A stretch of DNA of 64,000 bases from Rhynchopus sp. YZ270_cl-10 (Eukaryota > Euglenozoa > Diplonemea > Diplonemida > Diplonemidae), in contig OZ037867.1 of assembly GCA_964035575.1 (NCBI GenBank), forward strand, positions 1,178,001 through 1,242,000, in the 5' to 3' direction. The position numbers and the translations under genes are program-made. Under the pieces are notes generated by a model. The model did no database searches and was not told the DNA's origin. It saw only the letters and a list, made by a program, of their open reading frames with translations. Below are positions 1-11,627 of this stretch, one piece after another; positions within the stretch are counted from its first letter, which is position 1; every line of letters begins with the position of its first letter.

Positions 1-76
1 TCAAACGGATTAGGGCCGTCGAGGCATTCAATATGTCAGGATGCTAGATGCCTCGTTTCGTGGCTTACCGGCTTCG

Positions 77-427
77 TCATTTTATACGTTCATCTGGCTG
101 ATGAGTGGAAGCCGATGTAGTACATATCAGATGTAAACCACGAAATGGATTGTAGGATTGCATGGTTGGAGTCCACCCCCCGGTACAGCCGGTCACATAC
201 CATGGTTCACTGTTCACGAGTGGTCTGTTGTATTTCAAGTCAAGTCTTATTTGAATTCCGTTTTTCGCGCCCACCCTGGGGATTTCATTATCTCTGAAGC
301 TTTCTGGATTTCTCAAATTATCGTAGCGGTTCAGATCTCGAATTCCATCTGAAAGAATTCCAGTGACGAGATCAAAACACGCACGATTCTTCCCATCGCA
401 GTTGAGCGATTCGGTAAGCTCAAGCAA
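77..427 (-). CDS. unrecognised open frame, possible exon or gene relic
   Basis: An open frame of about 116 codons with mixed, non-repetitive composition ends in a stop near position 77. No ATG begins it; the upstream limit is a TTG, so if it is coding it is an internal or 3' exon. I recognise no family. Its left neighbour is the window edge and to the right lies repeat sequence. It may equally be a chance frame, so I list it only because its composition is unlike the A/T-tract repeats beside it. Confidence 0.15.
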   Translation of the reverse strand: MLELTESLNCDGKNRACFDLVTGILSDGIRDLNRYDNLRNPESFRDNEIPRVGAKNGIQIRLDLKYNRPLVNSEPWYVTGCTGGWTPTMQSYNPFRGLHLICTTSASTHQPDERIK

Positions 428-3400
428 ACAAACAAAAAGTTAAAGAGTTTGGCGTTACGAAAACAAAAAAATCCCAGAAAAACACACAGGGTATTTCCTA
501 AATCCACTACCCGTCTCCCGAGATTTTTTCAGAAAAAGTTCCGCGCTTTTTTTGCAAGGGGGGTTTTCAGGTGTTCCGCGGTTTTTTTGCAAGGGGAGAG
601 TAGTCGTGGGAAGGAGCACAGGGTGAGGTAAAAATGTCCGAGGAAAAAATATTCCGAACCTCGGAGCCCCGATCTCGCAAAATAACGCAAAAAAGTCCGG
701 GAAAAAAGTTCACAGGCCAAAAAAAAATTCCGCCTGCGGCGGGCACATTTTCCCCCTTTTTTTATGTTAGGGTAGCTGTATTTAAAGTGCCTATTTTTTG
801 GTATTTTCCCGAAAAAAGTATGTTCGCTGTTCTGGATCGCTCCAATCATTCAAATAAAGCAGTTTTCGGGAATTTTTATTTTCACCGATGTTGGGTACCG
901 TGCGCCTGCGGCGCTGCCTGTTCCTACCAGTTCCTACAGGCAAACACTTGGCCCCTTTACCTTACACTGACGGGTTTTGACCAAAACCAAGGACTTGTCC
1001 ATTTCGGCAAATTGACCCCACCACAGAACGGGCGGATTCCGAAAATGCAAATGCCGGTGTTTTCGAGCATTTTCATGTTTTCAGGATCAGGGAGAGAAAA
1101 TCTGGGTTGTGGGATTTACCTGGTCCCCTTTACCTTACACTCATTTTGACCAACACCAAGAACTTGGCCATTTCGGCAAAGTGACCCCACCACAAGCCGG
1201 GATTGGCTCGGAAATGCACCATAACTCAGTTTTCTGCACAAAAAACCCTAACGTTGCTCAGCGCGCTTTTTTTGCACCCGATTCCGGATTTTGAGATTTT
1301 GGGACCCCGATTTAGGAAATACCCTGAAAACACACCGGAAACCTCAACTTCACGCTTCGCATCGTCCAAGGATAGACAGTTGTTACCAACTCGTTGAAAT
1401 GTGATTCCCAAACCCCCAAACCAAGAATGATCACAAATAATTATACCCTCTCCCACTTTTTCGGTTCAACATCCATACTTCGGCACATTTCCCAACACCC
1501 CACATACACACTCCCATCATCGACATACAGTGACTGGAGGGTGACGGGGACTCGCCGGATTTGTACACTCGTCAAAAATTGCACGATAAAAAAAAAACTA
1601 ATTATGTGAAATCATTACCAGATAATTACACTTAGGTGTGTTTTTTGTCACTTGTTCCCTAAACCCACTCGCTTCGCTCGTGGGTTTAGGTAACTCGTGA
1701 CAAAAAACACACCTGCGTGTAATTATGGGGTAATAATTACCCAATAAGGGCAAACAAACTTTTTTTATGCGTTCGCGTCCTGCCTGCCTAGGTTTTTTTG
1801 AGATTTTTGGGGAAAAAAGTTTTTTTCAATTTTTTTGTGTTGGGGCTGTGTCAGGGTGTTTCCTAATTTGCTTCCGCTTCCGGGATTTGGAAAAAAATTG
1901 CCAGGGAAAAAGTTTGCGGAAAAATTAGGGACGTGTTTAAAGTGCTGGTACTCATGATAACCCCATTTTGCGTACTTGGTATTTTTTATATCAGGAGCAC
2001 CAATATCAGTGTTTTTCGTTGAACGCAGCCAAATAGGGGTAAAAATCTGTTTGGCGCAAGGTGAAAGGAATCAAAGGGAAATACTGTTATACAAGATCTG
2101 AACATTGGCTTTCTTTTTGTCTAGTTTCTTAATACACTACGTGTTAGGAAAACAAAAACATACACCGTCTAGCAGCTCTCCGTGGTTCTCCCGCGGGTTG
2201 TCTGTACCCCCTGCATCACACCAGGAATATAATCCCTTATTACGGAGCTTGATCTTGCTCCTTACGTTCCCTAAACTTACGAAAAATATAAATGGCGCCG
2301 CAGGCGGAAAAAAAATAGGGTACAGTGTAAAAATGCTGGTTTACACCACACAGTCACTCAACAAACACTTTTTGGTGCCCAAAAACCCAACTCAGGGGTC
2401 GAAATTTGGCCCGAAAAAAAATAATTATATACTCTGGAGGCACGGCACTTTTGTGGAATTTTGTGGAATTTTGTGGAATTTCAAAAACTCGACTTTTACT
2501 TTTTCCCCTTAGGGCAAACAAATTTTTCGTTTGCGTTCGCGTCCTAAGGGTACCCAGAAAAACCTAGGCAGGCAGGCAAAAAAAAGTTTGTTTCAAAAAA
2601 AAGTTTTTTTCAAAATGTGCTTGCTGAACCCGGGAGTTGACCCTCCGGAGTCGATTTTTTCTCTTTTTTTTTTCCTGTTGACACTGGTTTAATTTGCATT
2701 TTCGGAATCCGTCCGTCCAGTGGTAGGGTCAATTTGCTGAAATGGACAAGTTCTCGTTTTTGATCAATTTCCTCACACAGTATACACAGTATGCACAGAC
2801 GGAAATTTCCCAGGGTCGGGAGATGAGCAGGGGAGGGAAGAATGTTAACTCACAGCCCAGGGTGTCTCCTAATTCTGGAAATTTTTCGGAAAATTCCGAC
2901 ATCCGGAAGCAATTTTTTTCCCTGGAAAAAAAGTGGGTTTGCAGCCCCAAAACATACTGCGATTGGCATTTCCGGAATCCGTCCGCGCTGTGGTGGGGTC
3001 ACTTTGCCGAAATAGCCAAGTTCTTGGTTTTGGACAAAATGAGTGTAAGGTAGAGGGGGCAGGTAAATCCCACAACCCAGATTTTCTCCCTGATCCTGAA
3101 AACATGAAAATGCCCGAAAACACCGGCATTTGCATTTTCGGAATCCGTCCGGCCAGTGGTGGGGTCAATTTGCCAAAATGGACAAGTTCTTGCTTGTGGT
3201 CAAAACCCGTCAGCGTAACGTAAAGGGGGCCAAGTGTTTGCCTGTAGAAACTGGTAGGAACAGGCAGCGCCGCAGGCGCACGGTACCCAACATACTTCTT
3301 TTGGGAAAATACCAAAAAATAAGCACTTTAAACACGTCCCTAATTTTTCCGCAAACTTTTTCCCTGGAAATTTTTTTCCAAAGACCGGAAGCGGAAGCAA

Positions 3401-3545
3401 ATTAGGAAACCCCCGGACACAGCCCCAACACAAAAAAATTGAAAAAAACTTTTTTTCAAAAAAACTTTTTCCCCCAAAAATCTCAAAAAAACCTAGGCAG
3501 GCAGGACGCGAACGCATAAAAAAAGTTTGTTTGCCCTTATAAAAA
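428..3545. repeat. cluster of dispersed non-autonomous repeats, no gene
   Basis: This stretch is a patchwork of repeat modules seen elsewhere in the window. One module (about 885-1205, inverted at about 2955-3292, again at about 9640-9960) carries the hairpin GTGCGCCTGCGGCGC, then repeated phrases reading TTTTGACCAAAACCAAG and TTTCGGCAAATTGACCCCAC. A second module (about 1742-1957, inverted at about 3333-3540) begins GGGCAAACAAACTTTTTTTATG. Every open frame here is a by-product of these modules, and I find no credible gene. Confidence 0.7.
1628..1735. repeat. long hairpin with a CTCGCTTCGCTCG-type apex
   Basis: Two arms of about 50 nt, reading roughly ATTACACTTAGGTGTGTTTT and its reverse complement, converge on a GC-rich apex CCCACTCGCTTCGCTCGTGGG. 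The arms differ at a few places. Similar hairpins with a CTTCG or CTGCG apex recur at 6818-6980, 38050-38250 and in the 915-bp repeats, so this looks like a recurrent small palindromic element and not a terminator. Confidence 0.75.
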
Positions 3546-3649
3546 AATTCCACAAAATTCCACAAAAGTGCCGTGCCTCTTTCAAGAAAAAAAAATTTTT
3601 TTTTTCGACATCACAAAATTTTTCCCACACGGTGCAGTCTGTCCTGGAA

Positions 3650-3870
3650 ATGTCGGACCCTTTTGTCGGAGTCCGAGGGGGTCCGACAGTCGGACCCCCT
3701 GAGTCCGACAGTCGGACTCAGGGGTCCGACTGTCGGACTCACAGTCGGACCCCTGAGTCCGACTGCCGGACCCTGGGGTCCGACAGGCACACCCAGGTAC
3801 CCAGGTACCCAGGTACCCAGGTACCCAGATACCCAGGTCCAGGTCCAGGAACAGGTACCCAGGAACAGGA
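3650..3870. repeat. GTCCGAC palindromic array followed by GGTACCCA repeats
   Basis: From 3650 to about 3785 the heptamer GTCCGAC and its complement GTCGGAC alternate with CCCCTGAGT spacers, so almost every unit can pair with its neighbour. It runs directly into an 8-bp tandem array (GGTACCCA) at about 3790-3845. A second GTCCGAC array lies at 21788-21920. No coding potential is supported. Confidence 0.85.
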
Positions 3871-3884
3871 AAAAAGTCGTGAAA

Positions 3885-5280
3885 GAGCAACCACAGCTCC
3901 ACATGACAAACACAAAAGTGTCCAGTCACGTGGGGCATTCATGCACTGAGGAGATAATGATCCAACAATTTACAAGAAAGATTACTTAACCTACTGCTGG
4001 AAATTGCCAGGTCGTAGTAACACACAAAGTGTGCCTCCGTTCGGGAAGACCGGATATTCTAGAGACCAAAAAGGCCTCAAGAATATCTTCCGGTAGTCAA
4101 GGTAGAACCGAGTGAACGGCCCAAGACCCCCGTGGAGAAGTTAAATGTTGTAATGCTATCAGGTAGAAACTGCGAACACTGTCTTACCCTCCTCAATGCA
4201 CGGTGGTTGATGTCTTCCACAACAAATTTCCTGTACCCAGGTACCCAGGTTCCCAGACCCACGCAGTACCACGTCGCAGTACTACGCAAAATTTACCACC
4301 AGACCCTGTCTTCGTGCACCTGAAGTGCAACGCCGCAGACAGGCCAAACATGCGTTGGACTCAGAGGAATGCCCGCTGTGCAGGTATCAAACATGAGAAC
4401 CAACTCCCAGCAACAAGGGGCGCCTTTTGGCGGGCGTTGTTGAGGGTGTTTGGGGTGCAAAGTTTTCCACAATTTTGATGCGCGGGTACAGAAGTGTTGT
4501 CTTGTTCTTTCATCTCTAGGAATGTAAATGTCAATCGCGTTTAACTACCACGAGGGCTTGTTTAGTGAACCCACGAGGGGTCGAAGGGGGTTGGTTATCC
4601 CATATCTATCAAAGGTTGTGTCGACCAGGCGAATCCACTATGTTACGCTGTACGTTGTTAAATCCGAAGAAATAACGCTTTAGCAGCCGCAGGAAGTTTG
4701 TTAAAAAGAGTGCCTCACGCTACACAAACCACCACCCGCGATTGACTTAGATGTTATAACAAAGAGAATTCAGAACAAAACAACACCCTGCCCCATACAC
4801 ACTAAATTGTCATGCTTCAAGAGCATGCCTGGGCCAAAATTACTGTGACAAAAAGGCAACAAGACCACCCACAAGGAGTGTCAAATGTGCACTGGCTTTC
4901 TGGGGGAACGCAATATTTTCTTGTGCCTCGTCCTCCGCAAGCAGAGGACAGACTTTCCGGAAGGTTTCCAAAGTCGAATTTCTTGCACTAGCTATGCTCC
5001 CTGGGTTAAATGGCAATAGCAGTGACTGACAAAGTGTACCCATCCCCCTTCCACCCCAGATCTTAGTCCGCAAACTCAGAATGGATTGGTACGGGTGATA
5101 CTCTTTGGATTTTGAGTTGCTGAATGTCGGAGACGCGGCGAGGCTTCTCATCACAATCGCAGATGCAGTTCAGATTTCACGATCCTGTGATGAGTGTAAA
5201 TGTGGAGTGTGATTAATGAATGAAATGTATGATGTAGAAACGCAGTTATCGGGAAAGGTGAGGTTAATGTGGTAAAAAAA
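3885..5280 (+). repeat. long repeat module, inverted copy about 48 kb away
   Basis: This 1.4-kb module recurs in inverted orientation at about 53262-54595; its first part also recurs inverted at about 51570-51925. An inner block around 4690-4890, with the palindrome ATGCTTCAAGAGCAT, also occurs in the giant inverted repeat (11945-12140 and 19240-19420). Open frames in it are short and change frame between copies, so I do not call a gene. The copies differ by small indels, so they are not an assembly duplication. Confidence 0.8.
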
Positions 5281-5790
5281 GTGGATAAAACTCGTGTAAT
5301 TTTGTGAATTCCCACAAAGGTGGGTGATAATGTGCCCTTTTGTCACTCAATTGTAACCGAGAATGTATGGGAGAATGAAATTTTATTTCCCAACCCAACA
5401 ACAACGATAAAGCGTGAAGACAATAAATGAAATCAAAGCGGAATAAATTTGAGGTTTTGTGAGGCACTCAACGAGTGTGCCGGCTCTGTGGCGTCACGGA
5501 GCCACCAACACTCCCCAGTCATTTTTCCTGCGCTTCCAGGAAAACTCGCGTTTGCGACCAGGCCGAAACGAAAAAATTTAATTCACAGCAAACAGGTGTG
5601 AGGGAGAAGAAAAGAAAGTGAACAAAAACGAAAAAACAATGTTTTTCTGAAATGTGATGTTGTTGGGGTGGGGAGAATAAAACAGTTCCAGAAAAGCTCC
5701 TGCGTCGGTTTTCTTTTGGTTAAAAAAATCACTCAGTAAAAAAAAGAACTTTTTCATCACTCCCCTCAAACACCCTCAAACACTGCCAAA
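5281..5790. other. no gene seen; A/T-rich sequence
   Basis: I see no credible coding frame or recognisable family here. The sequence has scattered TGAAATAA and TTTCAC words that become denser after 6120, and joins the long repeat module to the gene relic that follows. Confidence 0.5.
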
Positions 5791-5799
5791 ACGAAGAAG

Positions 5800-6112
5800 G
5801 ACAGGATGTATGACACTTACGGATACCAAGTCTCAGCGGGTATGAGAAGCAAGGAGGTGTACAAGAAGAAATGGGACGAGTTCTTGCGGCTTTCAAACCT
5901 CGAGCGACTTGGTCCGCTTTGTATTGACACGGACCTCGACACCCCGACATGTACTGGCTTTTGAGAAAGGCAGTCGGTTCCTCGGTAGATTGCGTGCAAG
6001 TGAGGGAATATCCATCTGCTTGGAAGACGTCAAAACACCAAACATAGTATTTCGCGACATAAAGGGCAGATCAAATACTCACTGCCTTACATTCTCGGTT
6101 ACAATTGAGTGA
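5800..6112 (+). pseudogene. broken fragment, recombinase core-binding-like domain
   Basis: One frame encodes KEVYKKKWDEFLRLSNL, which resembles KTWDDFLRFNRLSG encoded on the opposite strand at 6533-6693. The pattern of an aromatic residue, then W-x2-F-L-x-F/L, is typical of the alpha-helical N-terminal (core-binding) domain of tyrosine recombinases, but the catalytic domain is not visible, so the family is an inference. The fragment is broken. Comparable pieces lie in the 915-bp repeats near the right end of the window. Confidence 0.35.
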
Positions 6113-6186
6113 CACAAAGGGCATATAATCTGCAAAATTACACGAGTTTTATTTCACTGAGTTAGATAATTATTATCTCATGAAAT

Positions 6187-6381
6187 AAAGTGAACATTAT
6201 TTCACGAGGTGGTGGGTGACTCAAACTGGGGCTCAACTTCACGAAGCGAGTGGAGTTCAGCATTTTGATTTCATGAGTGAAGTGAGTGTAATCATAAAAG
6301 TGATGTCACGAGCGATAGCGAGTGGGTATCACGTATTCCAGTTTGTGAATCACCCATCAGTTAAATAATGTTCACTTTAGT
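6187..6381. repeat. fold-back repeat, about 195 bp
   Basis: The left arm reads about AAAGTGAACATTATTTCACG ... GGGTGACTCAAACTGG and the right arm is its near reverse complement, CCAGTTTGTGAATCACCC ... AATGTTCACTTT. The centre is GC-richer and contains GCGATAGCG-like words. It looks like a small non-autonomous palindromic element. Confidence 0.75.
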
Positions 6382-6532
6382 TTTCGATACGTAATTTTAT
6401 ACCACGCGTGAAAAACGTAAACAGGTGAAAAAGTGAGTGAAATAAGATTCGTTTTATTTCACGTTTTATTTCACGCAAATCGTGAAGGATTGGGTGGGGG
6501 AGTGAAATAAAAGATCACGGAGTGATCTGAAG

Positions 6533-6693
6533 GACACGACGTGTTCTTCCCTGGGCTCGTTCGCTCCTGAAAGTCTGTTGAAACGGAGGAAATCGTCCCA
6601 TGTTTTCCTGTACTGCACACCACTGTTCATGTCGTCGAACAAGTTGTCATATGCATCCTCCATCTCCGCAAACTTGCGCGTGGGTTTAGGCAT
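6533..6693 (-). pseudogene. 5' fragment of a recombinase-like gene (core-binding-like domain)
   Basis: An ATG at 6693 opens a frame beginning MPKPTRKFAEMEDAYDNLF and continuing to TWDDFLRFNRLSGANEPREE and HVVSF. It keeps a good start and the helical pattern expected of the N-terminal DNA-binding domain of tyrosine recombinases, including a PREEHVVSF stretch matched by PREEHIVSYLKY in the 915-bp repeats. After HVVSF the sequence passes into A/T-rich repeat with no continuation of the domain, so the copy is truncated or the next exon is missing. The family name is inferred from pattern only. Confidence 0.4.
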
Positions 6694-6817
6694 GTGTGTA
6701 AGAGGCAATAAATAATCTGTAATTTGAAGTGTGGTGGTGTGAGGGGTGGAGCGTGGGCTCAACGTTCCACTGTTTACACCTATAAATACGTTTTTCACTT
6801 GTGGAATAAAATTACAT

Positions 6818-6980
6818 ATTGAGTGAAATAAGAACATTTTCTTGCACTTGCCACTAAAAAGGCACCCTCGTGACTCTCTCACTCTTATTCCCCTCGCTTC
6901 GCTCGGGAAATAACGCACTCGGGCACCTTTTTAGTGGCGCGTGAAATAAAATAGTTCTTATTTCACTCGAATAAATAGTT
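6818..6980. repeat. hairpin with GCCACTAAAAAGG arms
   Basis: Arms GAAATAAGAAC ... GCCACTAAAAAGGCACC and GGGCACCTTTTTAGTGGC ... AGTTCTTATTTC enclose a CCTCGCTTCGCTCGGG apex. It has the same architecture as the hairpins at 1628-1735 and 61730-61865. Confidence 0.75.
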
Positions 6981-6989
6981 ATTATCTCA

Positions 6990-7262
6990 CGGGCAATAAT
7001 GTTGTGCTGCGTTTTCGAAATTCCTACAGTATATTTGACAAATGATGTATGACCACCTAGTACGGGGCGTCAAGGTTGGGTATGGTGAACAGTTCCTCGA
7101 AGTCCTATGACTGCAACCCTTTTGGTTGCATGCGCAGATCTCCTCCACATTGCTTTTGCGCCTACTCTCGGCATGGGTTTTGTTTTGTTCTTTGTGTGCG
7201 GAGATAATGTCTACTGTATTTTGTGTAATCTCCAGGAAGGAATTTCGAAAACGCGGCTAAAC
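6990..7262. mobile_element. small TIR element (MITE-like)
   Basis: The ends are inverted repeats: AATAATGTTGTGCTGCGTTT continuing to TCGAAATTCCT on the left, and AGGAATTTCGAAAACGC ... AACATTATT on the right. The interior is about 200 bp with no open frame of note. The size and ends fit a non-autonomous DNA transposon, but no related autonomous copy is in the window. Confidence 0.65.
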
Positions 7263-7698
7263 ATTATTACACAAGTGAGATAAAAAATTGTTGGCTCTCT
7301 CTCTGTTGTTTTGGCTTTTGTTTTTTTGTCTATTTGTGACGAGGCCTGGAACACCTGAACATAGGCATATCTGGAAAATCTATCTGAGGTGTGGCAAATT
7401 AAATATATTCAAGCGTGTGGTTGAGGCGCACCTAAACATAAGTAAGTGCCAAGTCTGAACATTTATTTTCAGAGGCCTTAGTGAGGCTGTTTCGGCCTCG
7501 TTGCATTGTATCATGATGTAATAAGGTTCACATACTTTCGATTCAAAGAAGAGAAAGCACACAAGAAAATAAAAATAAAATGCTGCAAACCACTGGGTGT
7601 GCTGTTTGCATCTACACAAGTAACTGAAAGTTAAACATTTACATACCTTGTCTTCCCCGTAGCCTCCGCCTTCGCTGCTGTCAAGCTGCCTTCTCTTG
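7263..7698. other. no gene seen
   Basis: No convincing coding frame. The end of this stretch (about 7640-7700), which includes CCTTGTCTTCCCCGTAG, is repeated in inverted orientation at about 52240-52310, again next to a GTACCCA/TGGGTAC microsatellite, so microsatellite and flank travel together. Confidence 0.5.
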
Positions 7699-7775
7699 GT
7701 ACCCAGTACCCAGTACCCAGTACCCAGTACCCAGTACCCAGTACCCAGTACCCAGTACCCAGTACCCAGTACCCA
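7699..7775. repeat. 7-bp microsatellite (ACCCAGT)n
   Basis: About eleven perfect head-to-tail copies of ACCCAGT. The opposite-strand version (ACTGGGT)n lies at 52143-52228 with matching flanks, and an 8-bp variant GGTACCCA lies near 3790. The G-rich strand is loosely telomere-like, but the array is internal. Confidence 0.95.
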
Positions 7776-7794
7776 AATTGGTCGCCCCCTGGTT

Positions 7795-8127
7795 GGTCGA
7801 GAACCTAAAAATGCAAAAAAACGCAAAATTCATGTGTTTTGACCATGTCTGGGTACACGAAATACACACCTCTGAACAAGCCTATACCCAGTAGTAGGCA
7901 ACAAGCGCTATTTTTTGACCAAGAAAAAAAAAATCCCCCAAAAATTGGGTGTAGTAGGTCATAAAATGGCCCAAAAAATCCAAAGAAAACCTCAGATTGA
8001 CCAAACAATGAAAAAAATTTTCAAGTCAAATTTTCAGCCAAAATACGGCTATTTTGGTTATACCATGTGTACTGTAGTGGCTATACAAGGCGATTTTCGG
8101 CCAAAAAAAATTTTTTTGGCCAAAAAA
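7795..8127. repeat. dispersed repeat 'CAAAATACGG' family, copy 1
   Basis: This copy has the phrases AAAATGCAAAAAAACGC, TGTTTTGACCAT, AACAAGCCTA, CATAAAATGGCCCAAAAAAT and CAGCCAAAATACGG in order. Other copies or parts lie near 29370-29560, 32110-32400 (inverted), 33780-34040, 34380-34510 and 35690-36020. No coding frame is conserved among them, so it is a non-coding dispersed family. Confidence 0.8.
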
Positions 8128-9314
8128 CATAGTGTGAGAACGATCGTGACGGTTTTTTTCAAGATCTTGAACTTTTTTTCAAGATCTTGACATTTTTTTT
8201 TTTTTTTTCACGATCGTTTTTTTTTTTTCACGATCGTTTTTTTTTTTTCCCCCTAGTAGTACAAGGGGCATGGGCGTGAAATGGGTGGCAAGGGAGAGTT
8301 TCTGGGTTCTAGTTGGAATTTTTGACCGACTCTTTTCCTTGAAACGATTTTGTGGCGAATCTTTCAAATAAAGCAAAAATCGAGAACATTCTCACACCAG
8401 AATCCCCCCCAACGGATGTCGCCAGCGAGGCACTAAAACCAGAAAACCGTTTTTACCCATGGCAAGTGCCACTATAGTGGCGCACGAATGCCACACGTTG
8501 GTAGGGGTAATGGGGTTCTACTCATTTTCGTAAAAACATTTTTTTTCTGTGTGACAATAATAAGGCAAGAATCGACAACTTTCGTGAAAATGTCATATCG
8601 TTGGATGCTGGAGGGAGGTGGGTCAACCCTAGGAAAAGGACTTTTTTTGGCGCTCACCCCCAAAATCACCCCCTGCCTCGTGACTTCGCCCTGCAAACAG
8701 AATTCTACTCAAAATCGTAAAATAAATTATATTTCGTAAGAATTGATGTCGATCTTTTAGATAAAGCCAAAATCGAGCAGTTTTGATGATTAGGTTAGTG
8801 CAGCCGTAACAAGGAGAACACAGGGTAAAATCCCTTGGTTTTCCCTTGCTGTACTGTATGTGTTAAAAAGTGTATATTGGTGTACGGGAGAGACGCGCGT
8901 TTAAAGTTGCAACATTTTTAGGCTGATTGACGTGGGCCTGGCATGCCCCATTTTTCACTTTTTACCACCGATTTAATTCGATCACCATCGAACACTGGGA
9001 AAATTTCTTGGTCAGTTTGGGGTATAACACGTGTATGACCTAATTTTAAGTGGTCAGAAGTGGAGTCTGACCCCCGTGCCCATCATTTTTGAGCATGTTT
9101 TTTGGTTTTCCTTAGCACAACGTAGGAGAAGGCGAACTGTTTACAAGGAGGGACAGGGTCGAGCGTGAGTGGGTCACTGCAGTGGCTCACGATACACTGA
9201 ACGGGTTTGCGGCTGGGAGGGAAACGTTTCCACTGTTACAGGCAAGTCACAAGGGGGTGGTGACTTGTGTGGGAGAAATGGGTACGGACAAGACTGTATG
9301 CGTTTAGTCCCAAG

Positions 9315-9397
9315 AGATCTATTCTCACATACAAAAAAAGACCAAGTACATAAAAGAGAAAAAAAAAAGATGAAAAAAAAAAAAAAAAAAAAAAAAA
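9315..9397 (+). mobile_element. A-tailed short insert (retroposed fragment-like)
   Basis: An 83-bp segment absent from the right-hand element copy starts AGATCTATTCTCAC and ends in a run of about 26 A. It is bordered by GTCCCAAG at 9307-9314 and again at 9398-9405, an apparent 8-bp duplication. The A-tail suggests retroposition, but the same octamer also borders the adjacent hAT-like element, so duplication by that element cannot be excluded. Confidence 0.5.
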
Positions 9398-9405
9398 GTC
9401 CCAAG

Positions 9406-10278
9406 CAGAGCTCGCGCTAAAGTCCATCCCTCATCCCGGGATTTTTGGGGGTTTTGGTAGGAACGTTTTTTTTTTGCAGTACGGGGATTTCATTAAGAAA
9501 CCAGAAGTTCTAATATTGTTGAGTAAGACCACCACATAGTGGACTTGCATATACATGTGACCCCGCCGTGGAACGCAATTGGCTCGGAAAGTCAAAAGAA
9601 AGAGGAGAAAAAAGAAAAGGGGAAAAAAAAAAAGTTGGTTACCGTGCGCCTGCGGCGCTGCCTGTTCCCTTCCAGTTTCTACAGGCAAACACTTGCCCCC
9701 TTTACCTTACACTGACGGGTTTTGACCAAAACCAAGAACTTGTCCATTTCGGCAAATTGACCCCACCACAGAACGGACGAATTTCGGAAATGCAAATGCC
9801 GGTGTTTTCGTGCATTTTCATGTTGCAAGACGTCAGGATCAGGGAGAGAAAATCTGGTTGTGGGATTTACATTGGCCCTCTTTACCCACATGGATTTTGA
9901 CCAAAACCAAAAAATTGGCCATTTCGGCAAAGTGACCCCACCACAGCGCGGACGGATTCCGGAAATTCCAATCGCGGTGTGTTTTGGGGCTGAAAACCCA
10001 CTGATTTGCAGGAGAAAAATTGCTTCCAAATCTCGGAATTTTCCGAATTTTCCTGAAAATGACCCTTGTTTACGAGTATGGGTTCATATTTTGCGAAAAT
10101 TTAAGTCACTAAAATTTTGTCCATTTTTCCGTATATACCCCACCACAAGCCGGGATTGGCCCGGAAATGCCACAAAACGGGGTTTCCGGGCCTCCCCAGC
10201 TAACCTTTTCAAGGAACGTTTTTCCGTACCCGAAATCCATTTTTTCCCCATTTTTTCCCATAATTAGCGCGACCACTG
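9406..10278. mobile_element. non-autonomous hAT-like element with 8-bp target duplication
   Basis: The 873-bp element has imperfect terminal inverted repeats CAGAGCTCGCGCTAA (left) and, read inwards from the right, CAGTGGTCGCGCTAA. The octamer GTCCCAAG flanks it at 9398-9405 and 10279-10286, whereas the corresponding site in the right-hand copy has one octamer. An 8-bp duplication and CAG ends are hallmarks of the hAT superfamily. The interior carries the dispersed GTGCGCCTGCGGCGC and TTTCGGCAAATTGACCCCAC modules and no transposase. Confidence 0.85.
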
Positions 10279-11118
10279 GTCCCAAGAGCCTTCACTGATG
10301 TCAGAGTCGTGATGCTCAGCATCATCATCAACCTTGGGGTCCTCAGCTGTCGCGTCGCAGTCAATATAGCTCCCGCACGCTCCTTCTCCTCCTGCACCAG
10401 CTTCTCCTCATCCCACCAACCATTCTCTTGTGGCGGCTTGCTCTCGCGCAAACTGCGTGCTACGACCACAAGCTTGTGCAGCTTTGGTGCAACTAGCCAG
10501 TTGCGCCTCTTCTCGCTCATCCACCCATCGTACTGAAGATGAGTTCAGCATGTTGAGGCACAAATGGAACTCAGGGGAAGAGCTGTGTGCTGTGGACAGA
10601 GAGGCCAGGGTTTGGGGTGCTGTGTGAGCTACAAACGCTCCCCTTCCCTCCTTAGAGCTAACAAACATTACCCGTTGTCTTGCAAGAACTTGCCCAATTC
10701 TGCAAATTGACCCCACCACTGCACGGGCGGCTTCCAAAAATGCAAATAAGGACCCTTTTCCACAACCTTCCTTCACAGAAGGGTCAATTTTACAAACCCG
10801 GATTTTGAGGAAAATTTTAGCCGAAAATGGGCCCACGTATAAGTGACCGGGCTCATATTTCTCAAAATTTAAGTGGTCAAAAAATCCAATTTTCGAGATT
10901 GACCCCACCACTGCACGGGCGAATCCCAAAAATGTAAATAAAGACGTTTTTGGCCCAAAATAAATCTGCCAAAATTGTGTCCCGGATTGGATTTTGGACT
11001 CCGGACCCCATATTTAGAAATAGCCCTGTGTTCTAAACAATGAGCATCACAGCGGTTGACCCTGGTATTTTTGGTATTTTTTGAAAATCTCAGCTCAAAA
11101 AATACCAAAAAAAAAATA

Positions 11119-11627
11119 CAGGGTTTTGGATTGAGGCTGGGGTGGAGGAGTGGGGGCTCCGCCCACCTCTCACCTACCCCCCACAGAATTCTATTTTTAG
11201 AAGACAATTTTCTTCTATTTTACCGGAAAAGGAAGATGCACTGCGGCGCGAGCTTTCAACCCACCCTTCCCGCGACATAGTAGGCAATTTTAAGCGCAAT
11301 TTTTAGAAATGTTGCGTACCGTGGCTTCGCCACGAGTTTAACACTGAAAAGATGGGGAATATGCTTGAACGCGCTGTTGCCCTGTTTCTCAGCAACAAGC
11401 GTCCCAGATTCAAGAGAAAACGGAGGTGTTCCTGCTGATGGCGGAGGAGTTGGAAAACGTCGCTCCCCCCGTATTTGTTTCCGGAATTGAGCTTCTGAGG
11501 ACCTTTTTCGCGCGAAGCGCGAAAAATTTTTTTTTGCCAAAAAGAAAGAAATTGGGCGTGGAATTCTAAAATTTTTCGGGGAAAACGGCATATTTAGCGA
11601 TAAGTATGGGGAGCTGCGTAATCCCTG
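11119..11627. mobile_element. truncated hAT-like copy, same family as 38308-38930
   Basis: This block is missing from the matching site of the right-hand element copy. Its right end GGGAGCTGCGTAATCCCTG equals the right terminus of the element at 38308-38930, while its left end starts at GGGTTTTGGATTG, about 90 bp inside that family's terminus. No 8-bp duplication is present, consistent with truncation. It carries GCGTACCGTGGCTTCGCC and GCGCGAAGCGC mini-palindromes. Confidence 0.65.

Noticed and set aside
634-1149. 171-codon plus-strand frame
   Set aside because: It runs through dispersed repeat modules that occur elsewhere in both orientations and without a conserved frame, and shows no domain.
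7699-7775. (ACCCAGT)n as a telomere
   Set aside because: It is internal, short, has matching unique-like flanks at a second locus and differs from known telomeric units.
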